A DNA stretch of 64,000 nt from Rhizobiales bacterium PAR1 (GCA_002256205.1 NKIW01000004.1:201802-265801); one strand, 5' to 3'. Positions 9,135 through 18,061 are shown, numbered from the stretch's first letter. A program made the numbers and translations. The notes: generated by a model from the letters alone, not told the origin.

Positions 9135-9983
9135 TCAGATCTCATCGACGATCGGGTTCTGAAGCAGGCCGACCCGGTCGATTTCGATCTCGACGCGATC
9201 CCCGGCCTTCATCCAGAGCGGCGGCGTGCGCTTGGCTCCGACCCCGCCCGGCGTGCCGGTGACGATGACATCGCCGATTTCGAGCTGAGTGAAGGTCGAG
9301 CAATAGGCGATGATCGTCGGGATATCGAAGATCATGTCACCAAGTGTGGTTTCCTGCACGGTGATGCCGTTGAGGCGCGTCATCAGGCGGAGCTTTTCGA
9401 GCGGGCCAACTTCATCGGGCGTGACCAGCCACGGGCCAAACGCGCCGGTTCCGATGAAGTTCTTGCCCGGCGTGAACTGGATGGTATGGCGCTGCCAATC
9501 GCGGATCGAACCATCGTTATAGCAGGCATAACCCGCGATATGGTTGAAGGCGTCCGCCTTGGCGATATGCCGCCCCGGCTTGCCGATGACGAGCGCGAGT
9601 TCGCCTTCATAATCGTAATGCGTCGAGACTTTCGGGCGGATCATCGGGCGGTTGTGACCGACCTGCGAATTGGCGAAGCGGGTGAAAATCGTCGGATGCG
9701 AGACCTCTTCACGCCCCGTTTCCTTACGGTGGTTCTCGTAATTGAGACCGACGCAGAGGATCTTGTCCGGGTCCGGCAGCACCGGCTCCAGCGCCACGCT
9801 GGCAAGGGAAAAGCGCGAGGCGGAAGCCACGGCGGCGGCGATTTTCGCCATGGCACCGGGCTGTTCAAGCGCCTTGCGCAGGGTTGCCGGTGCGCCGGCG
9901 GTTTGGCCGATCGCGGCAATCATCTCGCCCTCGACAACACCCCAGGATTTCTGCCCGGCAGCGGAAAACGTCACAAGTTTCAT
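9135..9983 (-). CDS. Fumarylacetoacetate hydrolase (FAH) family protein
   Basis: A 282-residue FAH-fold enzyme. The core motif KILCVGLNYENHRKETGRE opens the catalytic domain near residue 75. The metal ligands are in YDYEGELALVIG (two Glu) and CYNDGSIRDWQ (Asp). KNFIGTGAFGPWLVTPDE and VIVTGTPGGVG are typical of the hydrolase/isomerase group. In meta-cleavage pathways members hydrate 2-hydroxydienoates, hydrolyse acylpyruvates or isomerise maleylpyruvate. Its place between a hydroxylase and a ring-cleavage dioxygenase fits processing of the cleaved ring. The ATG start is preceded by AAAAAGGGCC. Confidence 0.9.
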   Translation of the reverse strand: MKLVTFSAAGQKSWGVVEGEMIAAIGQTAGAPATLRKALEQPGAMAKIAAAVASASRFSLASVALEPVLPDPDKILCVGLNYENHRKETGREEVSHPTIFTRFANSQVGHNRPMIRPKVSTHYDYEGELALVIGKPGRHIAKADAFNHIAGYACYNDGSIRDWQRHTIQFTPGKNFIGTGAFGPWLVTPDEVGPLEKLRLMTRLNGITVQETTLGDMIFDIPTIIAYCSTFTQLEIGDVIVTGTPGGVGAKRTPPLWMKAGDRVEIEIDRVGLLQNPIVDEI

Positions 9984-10001
9984 AACAAGGCCCTTTTTTG
10001 C

Positions 10002-10898
10002 TTAGCGGAGCGGCAGCTCGACAAACGGAAACTGGGATTGGATGCGCTTGATGCGCAGCGAGGGTGCATCGGTCACACCCCATTGATCGGTGCGCCCCGG
10101 TGGAAAGCCCCATTCCTCCGGCCCGCGATAGGCATAGGTTTCGTCTACCGGCAGCACCTCGGCGGTACTCTCGATCGGCATTTCCTCAGGGCCGGCGAAA
10201 TAGGCGAAGACGTTATCGCCGGGGCCATGCCGCCCGACGCCCCATTCGATGGGGTAACCCGCCTCGCGCATGGTGCCGCACATCCGCATGTTGCTGTCGA
10301 GGTCCGGCATCTCGAAGGCGATATGGTTGAGCGTCGGGCGCATCGGGACGCGGCCGATCACCAGCGCATGATGATCGACATCGCAATTGAAAAAGCCGTT
10401 GGTCTTGGTCTCGTCGATGACGCGAAAGCCGAGCGTGTCGCGCATATAGGCGCGCATGGCATCGTAGTTGCCCGAGTTCAGGTTGAAGTGCGTCACTTTG
10501 GTTATTTTATCCCGCACGGTCGGTCGTGGCGGCGTGCCATCATGGGCGATGAAGCTGATCGTTCGCCCCTCGGGATCGCGGCTGTCGAAGCCGATACCGT
10601 GGCCATCATCGAAGGCTCGGGCGCTTGCTGAAACTGGCAGCCCCGCCGCGCGAATTCGACCGTGCAGCTCCTCCAGCGCGTCCATCCCCCGCGCATTCCA
10701 GATAATCCGGCGAACAGTCGTGCTGCCCGCGACCACGGTGAGAACAGGATAGTCCCCAATGGTGCCGGCGAAATGCGCAACAGTCGCGCTACCGCCGAGG
10801 GGGCGCAGCGTCCAGACCGTCTCGTAAAAGCGGCTGACCAGCGCGAGATTGTTCGCGCCGATTTCCGCCGTGCGGATGCCGGAGATGAGGGGGTTCAT
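10002..10898 (-). CDS. VOC-family extradiol ring-cleavage dioxygenase-like protein
   Basis: A 298-residue two-module vicinal-oxygen-chelate protein. The N-terminal module starts ISGIRTAEIGANNLALVSRFYETVW. The C-terminal module holds the presumed Fe(II) triad: His in KVTHFNLNSGN, His in LNHIAFEMPDL and Glu in MPIESTAEV. Type I extradiol dioxygenases (catechol 2,3-dioxygenase group) have this layout and length. The ATG at 10898 overlaps the stop of the GntR gene (ATGA), so the two are translationally coupled. With the downstream FAH protein and hydroxylase it makes a short meta-cleavage route. A glyoxalase-type non-oxygenase function cannot be excluded. Confidence 0.82.
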   Translation of the reverse strand: MNPLISGIRTAEIGANNLALVSRFYETVWTLRPLGGSATVAHFAGTIGDYPVLTVVAGSTTVRRIIWNARGMDALEELHGRIRAAGLPVSASARAFDDGHGIGFDSRDPEGRTISFIAHDGTPPRPTVRDKITKVTHFNLNSGNYDAMRAYMRDTLGFRVIDETKTNGFFNCDVDHHALVIGRVPMRPTLNHIAFEMPDLDSNMRMCGTMREAGYPIEWGVGRHGPGDNVFAYFAGPEEMPIESTAEVLPVDETYAYRGPEEWGFPPGRTDQWGVTDAPSLRIKRIQSQFPFVELPLR

Positions 10899-11629
10899 GC
10901 GGATGTCCTTCTGGCGTCGCCGGGATCGCGGCTGAGCAGCACCGAGCGACAAAGCTTGGCCGTGGCGGCGAAGTGATCGTTGAGCAGGCTGACGGCGTGA
11001 TCAGCGTTCCGGGCCAGCACCGCCTCGACGATGATGCGATGCTCGTCATCCCGCTGGAGCGGGCTGGCGGCGGGGGCCTGCCGCGAGAGGTTGCGGTAAC
11101 GCTCGGCCTGAACAAAGAGCTGATCACAGAAGCCGACCAGAATTTCCGAGCGGCAACCCGTCGTCAGTGCGCGGTGAAAAGTCCGGTGCGCGTCGCTCCA
11201 CTCGGCACTGACCTCGCCAGTGGGCGTCCGGCGCGTCAGCCGCGACAAGCGATGATAGCTGAGGAGAACCTCCTCCTCCCATGCTGCGCCGCCCTCAGCC
11301 ATGGATTGACGCAGCGCCGTTTCGTTGAGCCAGCAGCGGGTACGGGTGAGTTCATCCAGCTCCGCTTCGCTCACCGAGGAGACAAAGAAACCGCGCATGT
11401 CATGCGCTGTCACCAACCCCTCGCTTGCCAGCCGGTTGAGCGCCTCGCGGACGGGGCTCAGGGCCACGGCGTAATGGTCGGCGAGCGACTGCACGCGAAG
11501 CTGCATATCCGGCTCGAGTTCGCCCGCCATGATCCTGTTGCGCAGGCTGTTGGCGACCAGCGAGGCCCGCGTCGAACGCTCCTCGCCGGAGGCCGAAAGA
11601 CTCGATTGAGATAATCGATTATTTGACAT
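10895..11629 (-). CDS. GntR-family (FCD domain) transcriptional regulator
   Basis: A 244-residue regulator. Residues 20-90 form the winged helix (LVANSLRNRIMAGELEPDMQLRVQSLADHYAVALSPVREALNRL split over recognition helices). The rest is an all-helical FCD ligand domain with candidate metal-binding residues D-x4-H (DAHRTFHRAL), H in DDEHRIIVEA and H in LLNDHF. It is the first gene of the aromatic operon and is divergent from the Bug-type receptor gene. Two near-identical palindromes lie at and just upstream of its start, one covering codons 3-7, so autoregulation and control of the divergent gene are likely. The effector is probably the aromatic substrate or an intermediate. Confidence 0.92.
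   Translation of the reverse strand: MSNNRLSQSSLSASGEERSTRASLVANSLRNRIMAGELEPDMQLRVQSLADHYAVALSPVREALNRLASEGLVTAHDMRGFFVSSVSEAELDELTRTRCWLNETALRQSMAEGGAAWEEEVLLSYHRLSRLTRRTPTGEVSAEWSDAHRTFHRALTTGCRSEILVGFCDQLFVQAERYRNLSRQAPAASPLQRDDEHRIIVEAVLARNADHAVSLLNDHFAATAKLCRSVLLSRDPGDARRTSA
11611..11622. promoter_or_regulatory. Palindromic operator candidate 1 (ATAATCGATTAT)
   Basis: A perfect 12-base palindrome inside the first codons of the GntR gene. Its core matches the second palindrome at 11640-11651 (ATAGTCGATTAT) with one base difference. GntR/FCD regulators usually bind short palindromes of this size, so autoregulation by a block at the start of the gene is the simplest reading. Confidence 0.6.
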
Positions 11630-11636
11630 GAAGCGT

Positions 11637-11654
11637 TTGATAGTCGATTATCAA
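11637..11654. promoter_or_regulatory. Palindromic operator candidate 2 (TTGATAGTCGATTATCAA)
   Basis: An 18-base inverted repeat with nine-base arms and one mismatched pair, eight bases upstream of the GntR start codon and 67 bases before the chosen start of the divergent Bug receptor gene. Its core repeats that of the palindrome at 11611-11622; the centres are 29 bases apart, close to three helical turns, so two dimers could bind the same face. Confidence 0.65.
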
Positions 11655-11720
11655 CCCCAATGCAATTGTCGTCAGCCGGTGTTTTCAATGCCGGAGAGAA
11701 ACGACCGGGAGGGATTGATC

Positions 11721-12755
11721 GTGGCTATTTCACATCTGGCCGGGCTTGCAGAGGCCCGAAACCTTGCGCACCGTTTTCGCAAACCGCTTTCCTTTCTGAC
11801 GGCAGCGGTATCGCTGGCGGTTGCCGCTTCCGGTGCTCAGGCGCAGTCGAACTGGCCGCAGCGCCCGGTGACGATGATCGTCTCGCAATCAGCCGGCGCC
11901 TCGCCGGATGTCTTCGCGCGACTGATCAGTGAAAAACTGCATCAGGCGATTGGCCAGCCGGTGATCGTGGAGAACAAGCCCGGCGCCGGCAATGCTATCG
12001 GAGCGCAGGCTGCCGCGCGCGCCACGCCGGATGGGCATACCTTCTTCTTCGCGACCTCCGCCGCACTGACGATGAACCCCTTTCTGATGAAGAACCTGCC
12101 GTATGATCCGATGAAGGATTTCGTGCCGGTCGCGCTCGTCACGCGCAGCCATCAGGTGCTGATCACCAACCCGAGCTTTCCGGCAAAATCGCTGAAAGAG
12201 CTGATCGAGGTCACGAAAAAGGAGCCGGGCAAATATTCCATCGCGATTGATGGCCCGCGCAACCTCTCGGGCGTGATCGTGCGTATCCTCAAGGCCAAGG
12301 CAGGCATCGATATCGTCGAGGTGCCTTATACGAATATTCCCGGCTCGTTGCAGGATGTCGTCGCCGGGCGCGTGCCGATGGGCATGTTCTCGCTCTCCGT
12401 TGCCGATGCGCAAATTCGGGCCGGCGCGGTCAGGGCGATTGCCGGCGCTTCCGCACTCGGCATGTCGTCGATGCCCGAAGTTGAAACCGTGGCAAAGACC
12501 TTTCCGGGCTTCGATTATCTCGGTTGGTTCATGATCATGGCGCCGGCGAAAACGCCCGACGCGATCATCGACCAGATGCACCGCGCTGTCGCATCCGTGA
12601 TGAAAGACCCGGCCCTGATCGCGGCGGCGCCGAAACTTGGCTTCGATCTTGACCCCAAGGGGATTGGCTCGCGCGAGGATGCCGGCACCTTCCTCAAGGC
12701 GCAGATGAATCTCTGGGATGCCACGACCAAGCAGCTCGGACTTCTGCCCGAGTAA
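11721..12755 (+). CDS. Bug-family tripartite tricarboxylate transporter substrate-binding protein
   Basis: A 344-residue periplasmic receptor of the Bug/TctC family. It has a long N-terminal region ending in a hydrophobic signal (FLTAAVSLAVAASGAQAQ). Then come the family landmarks WPQRPVTMIVSQSAGASPDVFARL, GQPVIVENKPGAGNAIGAQ, the PYDPMKDFVPVALV block, VPYTNIPGSLQDVVAGRVPMGM and GWFMIMAPAKTPDAIIDQM. These proteins bind carboxylates, including aromatic acids. I chose GTG 11721 because GGGAGGG lies seven bases upstream; in-frame ATGs exist at 11688 and 11628. No TctA/TctB membrane genes are nearby. Being divergent from the GntR-led catabolic operon, it probably binds that operon's substrate. 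Confidence 0.9.
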   Translation: MAISHLAGLAEARNLAHRFRKPLSFLTAAVSLAVAASGAQAQSNWPQRPVTMIVSQSAGASPDVFARLISEKLHQAIGQPVIVENKPGAGNAIGAQAAARATPDGHTFFFATSAALTMNPFLMKNLPYDPMKDFVPVALVTRSHQVLITNPSFPAKSLKELIEVTKKEPGKYSIAIDGPRNLSGVIVRILKAKAGIDIVEVPYTNIPGSLQDVVAGRVPMGMFSLSVADAQIRAGAVRAIAGASALGMSSMPEVETVAKTFPGFDYLGWFMIMAPAKTPDAIIDQMHRAVASVMKDPALIAAAPKLGFDLDPKGIGSREDAGTFLKAQMNLWDATTKQLGLLPE

Positions 12756-12784
12756 GGCTCCCGCTTGAAATCACGCGAGGGTGC

Positions 12785-13681
12785 TTAAAGCGTCGAGAGG
12801 CGCAGATCCGGCTTGCTGGTCTCGATTTTGATCAACATGGACTGACCGCCCTCATCCACGACCGCAATCGGCAAGGCATCGGCGTAGTCTGCCTCACGGG
12901 TCAGGGTGGCGCGACGGTTGTCGAGAAACAGCCATTCCCCTTCCGACCGCACACCAAGAATGGCGTGGTATTCGTAAGAGCCGGCTTCGCGAAGCGCCAC
13001 GAGCTTCATGTCCGCTGCGTCGAGACCGATGCTGCGCAGCATCAGGTACTTCGCGATCGCGTAGTCTTCGCAATCCCCGGCCTTTTCGACGACTTCGAGC
13101 GGGCTCGCCCAGTAATCTGTGATGCCGAAGGCCTCAAGATCCGATGCATAGCGGATCGCGCGATTGAGCGAAGCGTGAACAAAGCTCAGGGTATCCAGCC
13201 CGTGACGCAGACGGGCTTCCTGACGGATGCGCAGCCACGTGCGGGCACCGGGATGCTTGCAGCCACCGTTTTCACACCCGCGGATGGCGATTTCGTCCTT
13301 CGTCCAGCGCACCATGGCGCCACGCCATTTGCTGGCCAGATCGCCGCCCGGCACCGCGAAGGGAACAGCCCCCAGCAGCGTTTCCGGCTCGATGACGGCG
13401 ACCGAGAGGCGCAAACCAAGGCTGTGGGGCGCGGGAATATCGTGCTGGACCGTCTTTGACGGGGCCATTGCGCCCTGCGTCTGGATTTTCCCGGCCGTAC
13501 GCAGGGCCTCAAGGCGATCCTGAATGGTGAAAAATCGCAAGGGCTCGCCCGCTGCAGCGATCCGCGTGGCAGCGGCGCGCGGCGGAGACGGCTGCGCAGC
13601 AGCGATGAGAGAGCCCGCGAAGAGATGCAGGCACATGACTACCCATCTCAGCGCACGCGTCGGCGTGACGTTGAACACCAT
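12785..13681 (-). CDS. Transglutaminase-like cysteine protease (BTLCP/DUF920, LapG-like)
   Basis: A 298-residue exported protease of the bacterial transglutaminase-like cysteine proteinase family, the family of LapG. The N-terminal signal (WVVMCLHLFAGSLIAAAQ) sends it to the periplasm. The triad is visible: Cys204 in KAGDCEDYAIAKYLMLR, His239 in YEYHAILGV and Asp254 in FLDNRR, with acidic residues around the Cys as in the Ca-binding site of LapG. A CENGGC pair (136, 141) is usual in the alphaproteobacterial branch. In Pseudomonas, LapG releases the RTX adhesin LapA by cutting a TAAG site near residue 108. The RTX protein encoded at 21362 has TAAG at residues 101-104. No LapD gene lies in the window. 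Confidence 0.88.
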   Translation of the reverse strand: MVFNVTPTRALRWVVMCLHLFAGSLIAAAQPSPPRAAATRIAAAGEPLRFFTIQDRLEALRTAGKIQTQGAMAPSKTVQHDIPAPHSLGLRLSVAVIEPETLLGAVPFAVPGGDLASKWRGAMVRWTKDEIAIRGCENGGCKHPGARTWLRIRQEARLRHGLDTLSFVHASLNRAIRYASDLEAFGITDYWASPLEVVEKAGDCEDYAIAKYLMLRSIGLDAADMKLVALREAGSYEYHAILGVRSEGEWLFLDNRRATLTREADYADALPIAVVDEGGQSMLIKIETSKPDLRLSTL

Positions 13682-14100
13682 AATGCACCCCTGTTCTGCT
13701 GGCGGGGTGCACCTGTTCTCAGGTTTCTCTGCGCTCTTTTAGAGCCTCATCCCTTGGCAGTCTTGCTGGGGAGACAGATAGACCAACAGGCTTTTCAGTC
13801 CGGTTAACATGCGGATTTCGTGGCAATTCCCGTGATTTTTGGTAAAGATTCCTCTGACGAAACGCCGCTATTCCTATCGACCCCGCCTGTTATGACCGTC
13901 CTGATGTGCCCCGCCCGCATTCCGCATGCCAGCCCCGCCGCGATTTGGGACTGGGCTAAGGCCCGCCCATCGAATACGAACAGAAAGATCATGGGCCGAG
14001 CGGAAATTTTTTGATCGTTTCACGAAAATGGGCCACCTCGGGGGTGAGCAGCAAGAACGCCTCTTGCCTCCCGCTCCGGACCCAGAATATCGGGAGAGCC
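13682..14100. other. 419-base divergent intergenic region
   Basis: This separates the LapG-like protease gene from the first sapC gene and must hold promoters for both. It is less GC-rich than the neighbours around 13800-13860. I see no convincing small gene: the short frames at 13804-13992 (-) and 13820-14014 (+) lack family similarity and a good ribosome site. Confidence 0.5.
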
Positions 14101-14862
14101 ATGTCCTTGCTCCAATCGCTCTACAGAACGCCCGTCCTCCTGACGCCGGAATGGGGGCATGAGCGGATATTTTCGCCGCAGTCCTACGAGATCATCCGGA
14201 AAATCTGCACGGTGCCGGTTGCCCTCCATGAAGCGAGCACGCTCGCCCGGAACTTCGCCCTGTGCTGGCAGAAGGACAGCGACAGGGTACGGCTGGTAGC
14301 GCTGGTTTCACTGCTACCTGAGGCGCTCGCGTTCCCGGCCTATCAGGATCTGCCGCTCATCCTGCAGGCCTACCCCGTCGTCGTCCGGCCGAACGAGGCC
14401 GGCGAGCCTCTGTCAATCTGGGTCGACAAAACCATTCCGGACAAGCCGACCGACATCGGCGCGCCGATCCTGATGGACAATCATAAACTTTCCTCCGGTG
14501 CGGAACTGCGCATTCGCGCGGCCCTGCACCTACGGGACACGTTCTGGCAGGCGGACGATCTGACCGATGATCTGCTCGCCCACGGCATTCTGGAAACCTG
14601 GCCGCTCAAGTTCGACCTCGGGTACGGTCAGAAACTGGAGCGCGACGATCTTCTTGTGGTCGCGTCGGACCAGCGCGACAACCCGGCGCTCTATTCCATC
14701 GTCCAACGCCACGGCCTGCGGGCCGGGTTGTTCATGGGGTTGCATCGCGCCTCGCTCTTCAGGGTCAACTGGCTGCTGATGCAGGCGCGCAACCATCTGC
14801 GCACGCAGGATGAGAAAGCCCGCCGTGAAGAGCAATCGCAGTCGCGGGAGCTTTTCCGATGA
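14101..14862 (+). CDS. SapC-family protein, first of two
   Basis: A 253-residue protein that I place in the SapC family from its pattern: VPVALHEASTLARNFALCWQ, RLVALVSLLPEA, LPLILQAYPVVVRPN and, late in the chain, YSIVQRHGLRAGLFMGLHRASLFRVNWLL. It has no signal peptide, so it is probably cytoplasmic. SapC of Campylobacter fetus is encoded with the type I exporter that secretes the S-layer protein. Here the gene lies 3.3 kb upstream of a type I exporter operon. ATG 14101 follows GGGAGAG. Its stop overlaps the next gene (ATGA), so the two are coupled. Sequence divergence from the second copy is high. Confidence 0.65.
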   Translation: MSLLQSLYRTPVLLTPEWGHERIFSPQSYEIIRKICTVPVALHEASTLARNFALCWQKDSDRVRLVALVSLLPEALAFPAYQDLPLILQAYPVVVRPNEAGEPLSIWVDKTIPDKPTDIGAPILMDNHKLSSGAELRIRAALHLRDTFWQADDLTDDLLAHGILETWPLKFDLGYGQKLERDDLLVVASDQRDNPALYSIVQRHGLRAGLFMGLHRASLFRVNWLLMQARNHLRTQDEKARREEQSQSRELFR

Positions 14863-15689
14863 ACAAGGCGCTGTTCCGCGGGCCGCAATTCCTTTCGGTG
14901 CCACGCCCAACCCGCATGGCCTGGTCGAGGCCCGCCCATTTCCTGCCGCTCATGCCGATTCTGGCCTTACCGATTTCCGATACAGAATTGCTGAACGTCT
15001 CCCATTATGGGTCGATCGCCGTTCAGATTCCGGATGGCGACGGCATGATCCCGACCGTGGTTCTGGTGGTGCATCCCGCCTTTATCGCGCCGCTGCCGTT
15101 CAACAAGGACGGGAACTGGCTCCCCCCCTATATGCCCATGGCGATGCGCTGCCTGCCCTTTACACCGGCCATCGGCGGCGGGCTGCTCTATGCCCCGCTG
15201 CTGATCGAGCCGGACGCTAGCGGGACCATGCGGGTGGAGGAGGCGCCCGGCAAGCCGACCAAGGAATTCCAACAACTGCACGAGATGGCCCAACGCCTCC
15301 ATCTGGGTGCAAAACGCCTCTCGGACGCCGCGCGTATCCTGATCGCCGCCAAGGTACTGGTCCGGCTCGAAACGCTGGAGGAGACCGCCGATACGCAGTT
15401 CTTCATTGCCAGCGCGGAGCGTCTTGACGCTCTTGAACCGCAACAGGCTGCCGGCCTGACCGCCCTCGGCATGTTGCCGCTGGAACTCGCTGCGGCGATG
15501 TTGTTTTCCCAACGTTTCCTGACGCGGCGCGTCGATCTGCGCGACCGTCCCACTCCCGGCGGCGCGCGCTCGACGCTGGACAGACGCAGCGAGCTGTTTG
15601 AGCCTCTCCCACCGGATCTGATGGCGGGCAACTTCGCGCTCGATGGCGGCGATCTGTTCGATTTCAATATCCTCGCCCGGAGGGGCTAG
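14859..15689 (+). CDS. SapC-family protein, second of two
   Basis: A 276-residue SapC protein, the clearer of the two. It shows the canonical succession FLPLMPILALPISDTELLNVSHYGSIAVQI, then PTVVLVVHP, PLPFNKDGNWLPPYMPMAMRCLPF, GGLLYAPLLIEPDA and a C-terminal FNILARRG segment. SapC members are thought to assist secretion of, or otherwise act with, surface-layer proteins, but their biochemistry is unknown. Overlap of four bases with the first sapC gene makes a two-gene operon. It converges with the GT2 gene, with 22 bases between stops. Confidence 0.8.
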   Translation: MNKALFRGPQFLSVPRPTRMAWSRPAHFLPLMPILALPISDTELLNVSHYGSIAVQIPDGDGMIPTVVLVVHPAFIAPLPFNKDGNWLPPYMPMAMRCLPFTPAIGGGLLYAPLLIEPDASGTMRVEEAPGKPTKEFQQLHEMAQRLHLGAKRLSDAARILIAAKVLVRLETLEETADTQFFIASAERLDALEPQQAAGLTALGMLPLELAAAMLFSQRFLTRRVDLRDRPTPGGARSTLDRRSELFEPLPPDLMAGNFALDGGDLFDFNILARRG

Positions 15690-15711
15690 GCCTTAGCACT
15701 GTCGTTCCGGA

Positions 15712-17850
15712 TCAGGAACGCGCGGCAAGGTCGCAAACCGCAAGCCCCAGCGCGCGTGCCACGCCGATCCGGGGGTCGAAGCCGCCATAGCGACCGGGGA
15801 ATATTCCGAGTGCCGTTACGCCCGCACGCCGTGCAAAATCCGGCAGGCGATTGGCGTCGATCTCCCCGGCCACGAGAAGACGCGGCGGCTTTGCGAATGC
15901 GCTCTCGGCCTCGCCGGTCAACGCGTCGATCAGCACAAAACGGGCGGACGGGTAGGTCTCCGCAAGGTTCGTGATGGCCGCCAAGGTTTCGACGTCAGCC
16001 TCGGGTGCGGCTACGGCGATGACGCCATCGGGCGCGATAGTCTCCTGCAGCCTTTCTCCGCCCTGGGGAACAAGGATCTGGGCAGCGTTTTCCGGCAGCG
16101 CTCTCCGCCACACCGCATCGATCCGCTCCGGACTGAGCAGGGTCACCGGAGCTTCCTGTAGCCACGGCAGAAGCATGTGAAGGTCATGCCCTTCATGGTC
16201 GAGTTTGAAGGGAAAGGCGGAATCAATCGACAGGATTTGCCAGCCGCCGGATCTCGGTCGAAGCAGGATTTCGGGCTCGAAATCAACCGAAATGGCTCTG
16301 GCGACAGGGGCCGGACAATCCTGCGGGACCACGAGGATGCGCGCGCTGTCTTTGGCTCCAAGGTAGGCTGCCACCATCCGGTCGGTCGCGGGCTTGAGCG
16401 GATCAGCCCGGAAAAAGGCTGCGCTCTGCCCCTCGTATTCGGGAAACAGGGCCGTCAGGCGCGCCAGGTTGCGCCGCACATAGGCCTGTCGCTCCGTACC
16501 GAACGAGCGCGATCCCGCATGGGCGACATAGAGGCCCGGTGCGCAGAAGTTGCGCAAACCGGCACGCGTTGCCCGCAGACAGAACTCCACATCCTCGAAA
16601 TAGCCGCGTTCGAAGGCACCGCTCAGCCCACCGAGGGTCTCGAGTGCATGCGCGGGGACATACAGACAAAAGCCGATGCCGTTGGGGATCTCGATCAGGG
16701 TATCGCCATTCGCGGTTTCGGCCGCCTTGTCGAGGCTGAGAAGCAAGGCATCGTCTGGCTCCGGCGCGGGCAAAAAACGCAACGGTACCGAGGTGTCCTC
16801 GCCGTTGTTGGAGAAGGGCGTGATGGTCGCGATATCCGGGGCACTTTGTGCCAGACGCCTCAGACGCGCCAATGCCCCCGGCGGCAGCGTCGCATCCGAA
16901 TTCAGCAGCAGCACGTCTTCACCCGGCGATCGCAGCGCCAGTCCAGCATTGACGGCACCGGCAAACCCCAGATTGACGCCGTTGCGCAATCGGAGAACCT
17001 GTGGCGGAAGACCGAGCAACCCCGAACGCACATCGGGATCGGGACTGGCATCATCGACCACAAGCAGGCGCTGCCACACACCAAGCTGCGGAATGACGCT
17101 TTTCAGGCATCGCGACAGCGAAGGCCAATCCCCGTAGGCCGGCACAATGACGAGCAATCCGGGCTTTTCAGCTCCTGCCTCGCCATATGTCTTGGAGGCG
17201 AGCTGCGGCGCCTCGGCCCGCACCAGCGATTCCGGCAGAACAAGGGCCTTCTCAACACGGAGTTCGACGTGGTCGGCATCGCCGGGCCATGGGGCCTCGA
17301 ACGGCGCGCGAGCTGCAAAACCGGTGCCGGCAGCATGCGCCTGCGCGCCCGGCACGATGCTCTCGATATGACCGTGATGATGGAGGCTCAGCGCGGGCAT
17401 CTGCGTGCCAAGCCACCACAGCCGGCCCCGAATCGTGCGGTCTTCAACCTGCGCCAGAACGAGTGCGTCGAACCCGGCGAGAGCGATGGCGTCGAGCAGC
17501 GCGCCGGACGGCTCGGCAGGCGCTCGCAGGCGATGAACAAGCGCCTTTAACCGGTCCTTGCCGGGGGGCAGCAGCCCCAGAACGCGCTCGGCCAACCCAG
17601 GCATTTCCGGCTCGACACGAAAAGCCGCCATCACATCGGCTTTCGCCGGATCGATCTCGCCAAGACCCGCAAGAGCTTCGGCCCGAAGCAGCAGACAATC
17701 CGCCCGGCGCCCCTCACTGAGGGCGATCAACCGATCCGCACAGGTCCAGAAAAGTGCGTTTTGTCCGGTACTTCGCGCCTGTACCGCGGCCTCGCGCAGG
17801 ACGGTGAAATATGCTTTCAAGGTGTTGGCATCGTCATGCGGCAATGTCAT
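15712..17850 (-). CDS. Large GT2-family glycosyltransferase
   Basis: A 712-residue protein with a GT-A (GT2) domain at roughly residues 240-470: LLVIVPAYGDWPSLSRCLKSV (nucleotide-sugar loop), QRLLVVDDASPDP, LRNGVNLGFAGAVNAGL and the DxD-equivalent LLLNSDATLPPG. Then follows the acceptor-site region YFEDVEFCLRATRAGLRNF. The N-terminal 230 residues look helical (ALAGLGEIDPAKADV) and may be TPR-like. The last 200 residues are unassigned. Two starts are possible: GTG 17880, on top of AAGGAG, or ATG 17850, used here. Placed between sapC and the type I exporter operon, it may glycosylate the secreted RTX protein or a surface polysaccharide. Confidence 0.82.
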   Translation of the reverse strand: MTLPHDDANTLKAYFTVLREAAVQARSTGQNALFWTCADRLIALSEGRRADCLLLRAEALAGLGEIDPAKADVMAAFRVEPEMPGLAERVLGLLPPGKDRLKALVHRLRAPAEPSGALLDAIALAGFDALVLAQVEDRTIRGRLWWLGTQMPALSLHHHGHIESIVPGAQAHAAGTGFAARAPFEAPWPGDADHVELRVEKALVLPESLVRAEAPQLASKTYGEAGAEKPGLLVIVPAYGDWPSLSRCLKSVIPQLGVWQRLLVVDDASPDPDVRSGLLGLPPQVLRLRNGVNLGFAGAVNAGLALRSPGEDVLLLNSDATLPPGALARLRRLAQSAPDIATITPFSNNGEDTSVPLRFLPAPEPDDALLLSLDKAAETANGDTLIEIPNGIGFCLYVPAHALETLGGLSGAFERGYFEDVEFCLRATRAGLRNFCAPGLYVAHAGSRSFGTERQAYVRRNLARLTALFPEYEGQSAAFFRADPLKPATDRMVAAYLGAKDSARILVVPQDCPAPVARAISVDFEPEILLRPRSGGWQILSIDSAFPFKLDHEGHDLHMLLPWLQEAPVTLLSPERIDAVWRRALPENAAQILVPQGGERLQETIAPDGVIAVAAPEADVETLAAITNLAETYPSARFVLIDALTGEAESAFAKPPRLLVAGEIDANRLPDFARRAGVTALGIFPGRYGGFDPRIGVARALGLAVCDLAARS

Positions 17851-18061
17851 GGGATCAATGCAGAAGCCGCGCGAGAGCACTCCTTGTCACATACGACGCT
17901 CGGGAACATGATATTTGTCCAGACCGAAGGATGCCGGATCGGGGCGTACCGCGTTGTTCCTTCGGGCAGGCCTGCCACGCGTGAAAGCCGCCATGCATAA
18001 AACGCATTTAGAAATTTATTAGGTTGAGCGCTCTGCACTGCCTATATAGCTCCGGTGAAAT

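Noticed and set aside
8844-10631. 595-codon plus-strand frame
   Set aside because: Antisense to the FAH-family and VOC genes, which carry active-site motifs and coupled starts.
13804-13992. 62-codon minus-strand frame between the protease and sapC genes
   Set aside because: No ribosome site and no family-like pattern; it lies where both divergent promoters must be.
16177-17550. 457-codon plus-strand frame
   Set aside because: Antisense to the GT2 gene, which has a clear nucleotide-sugar and acceptor region.
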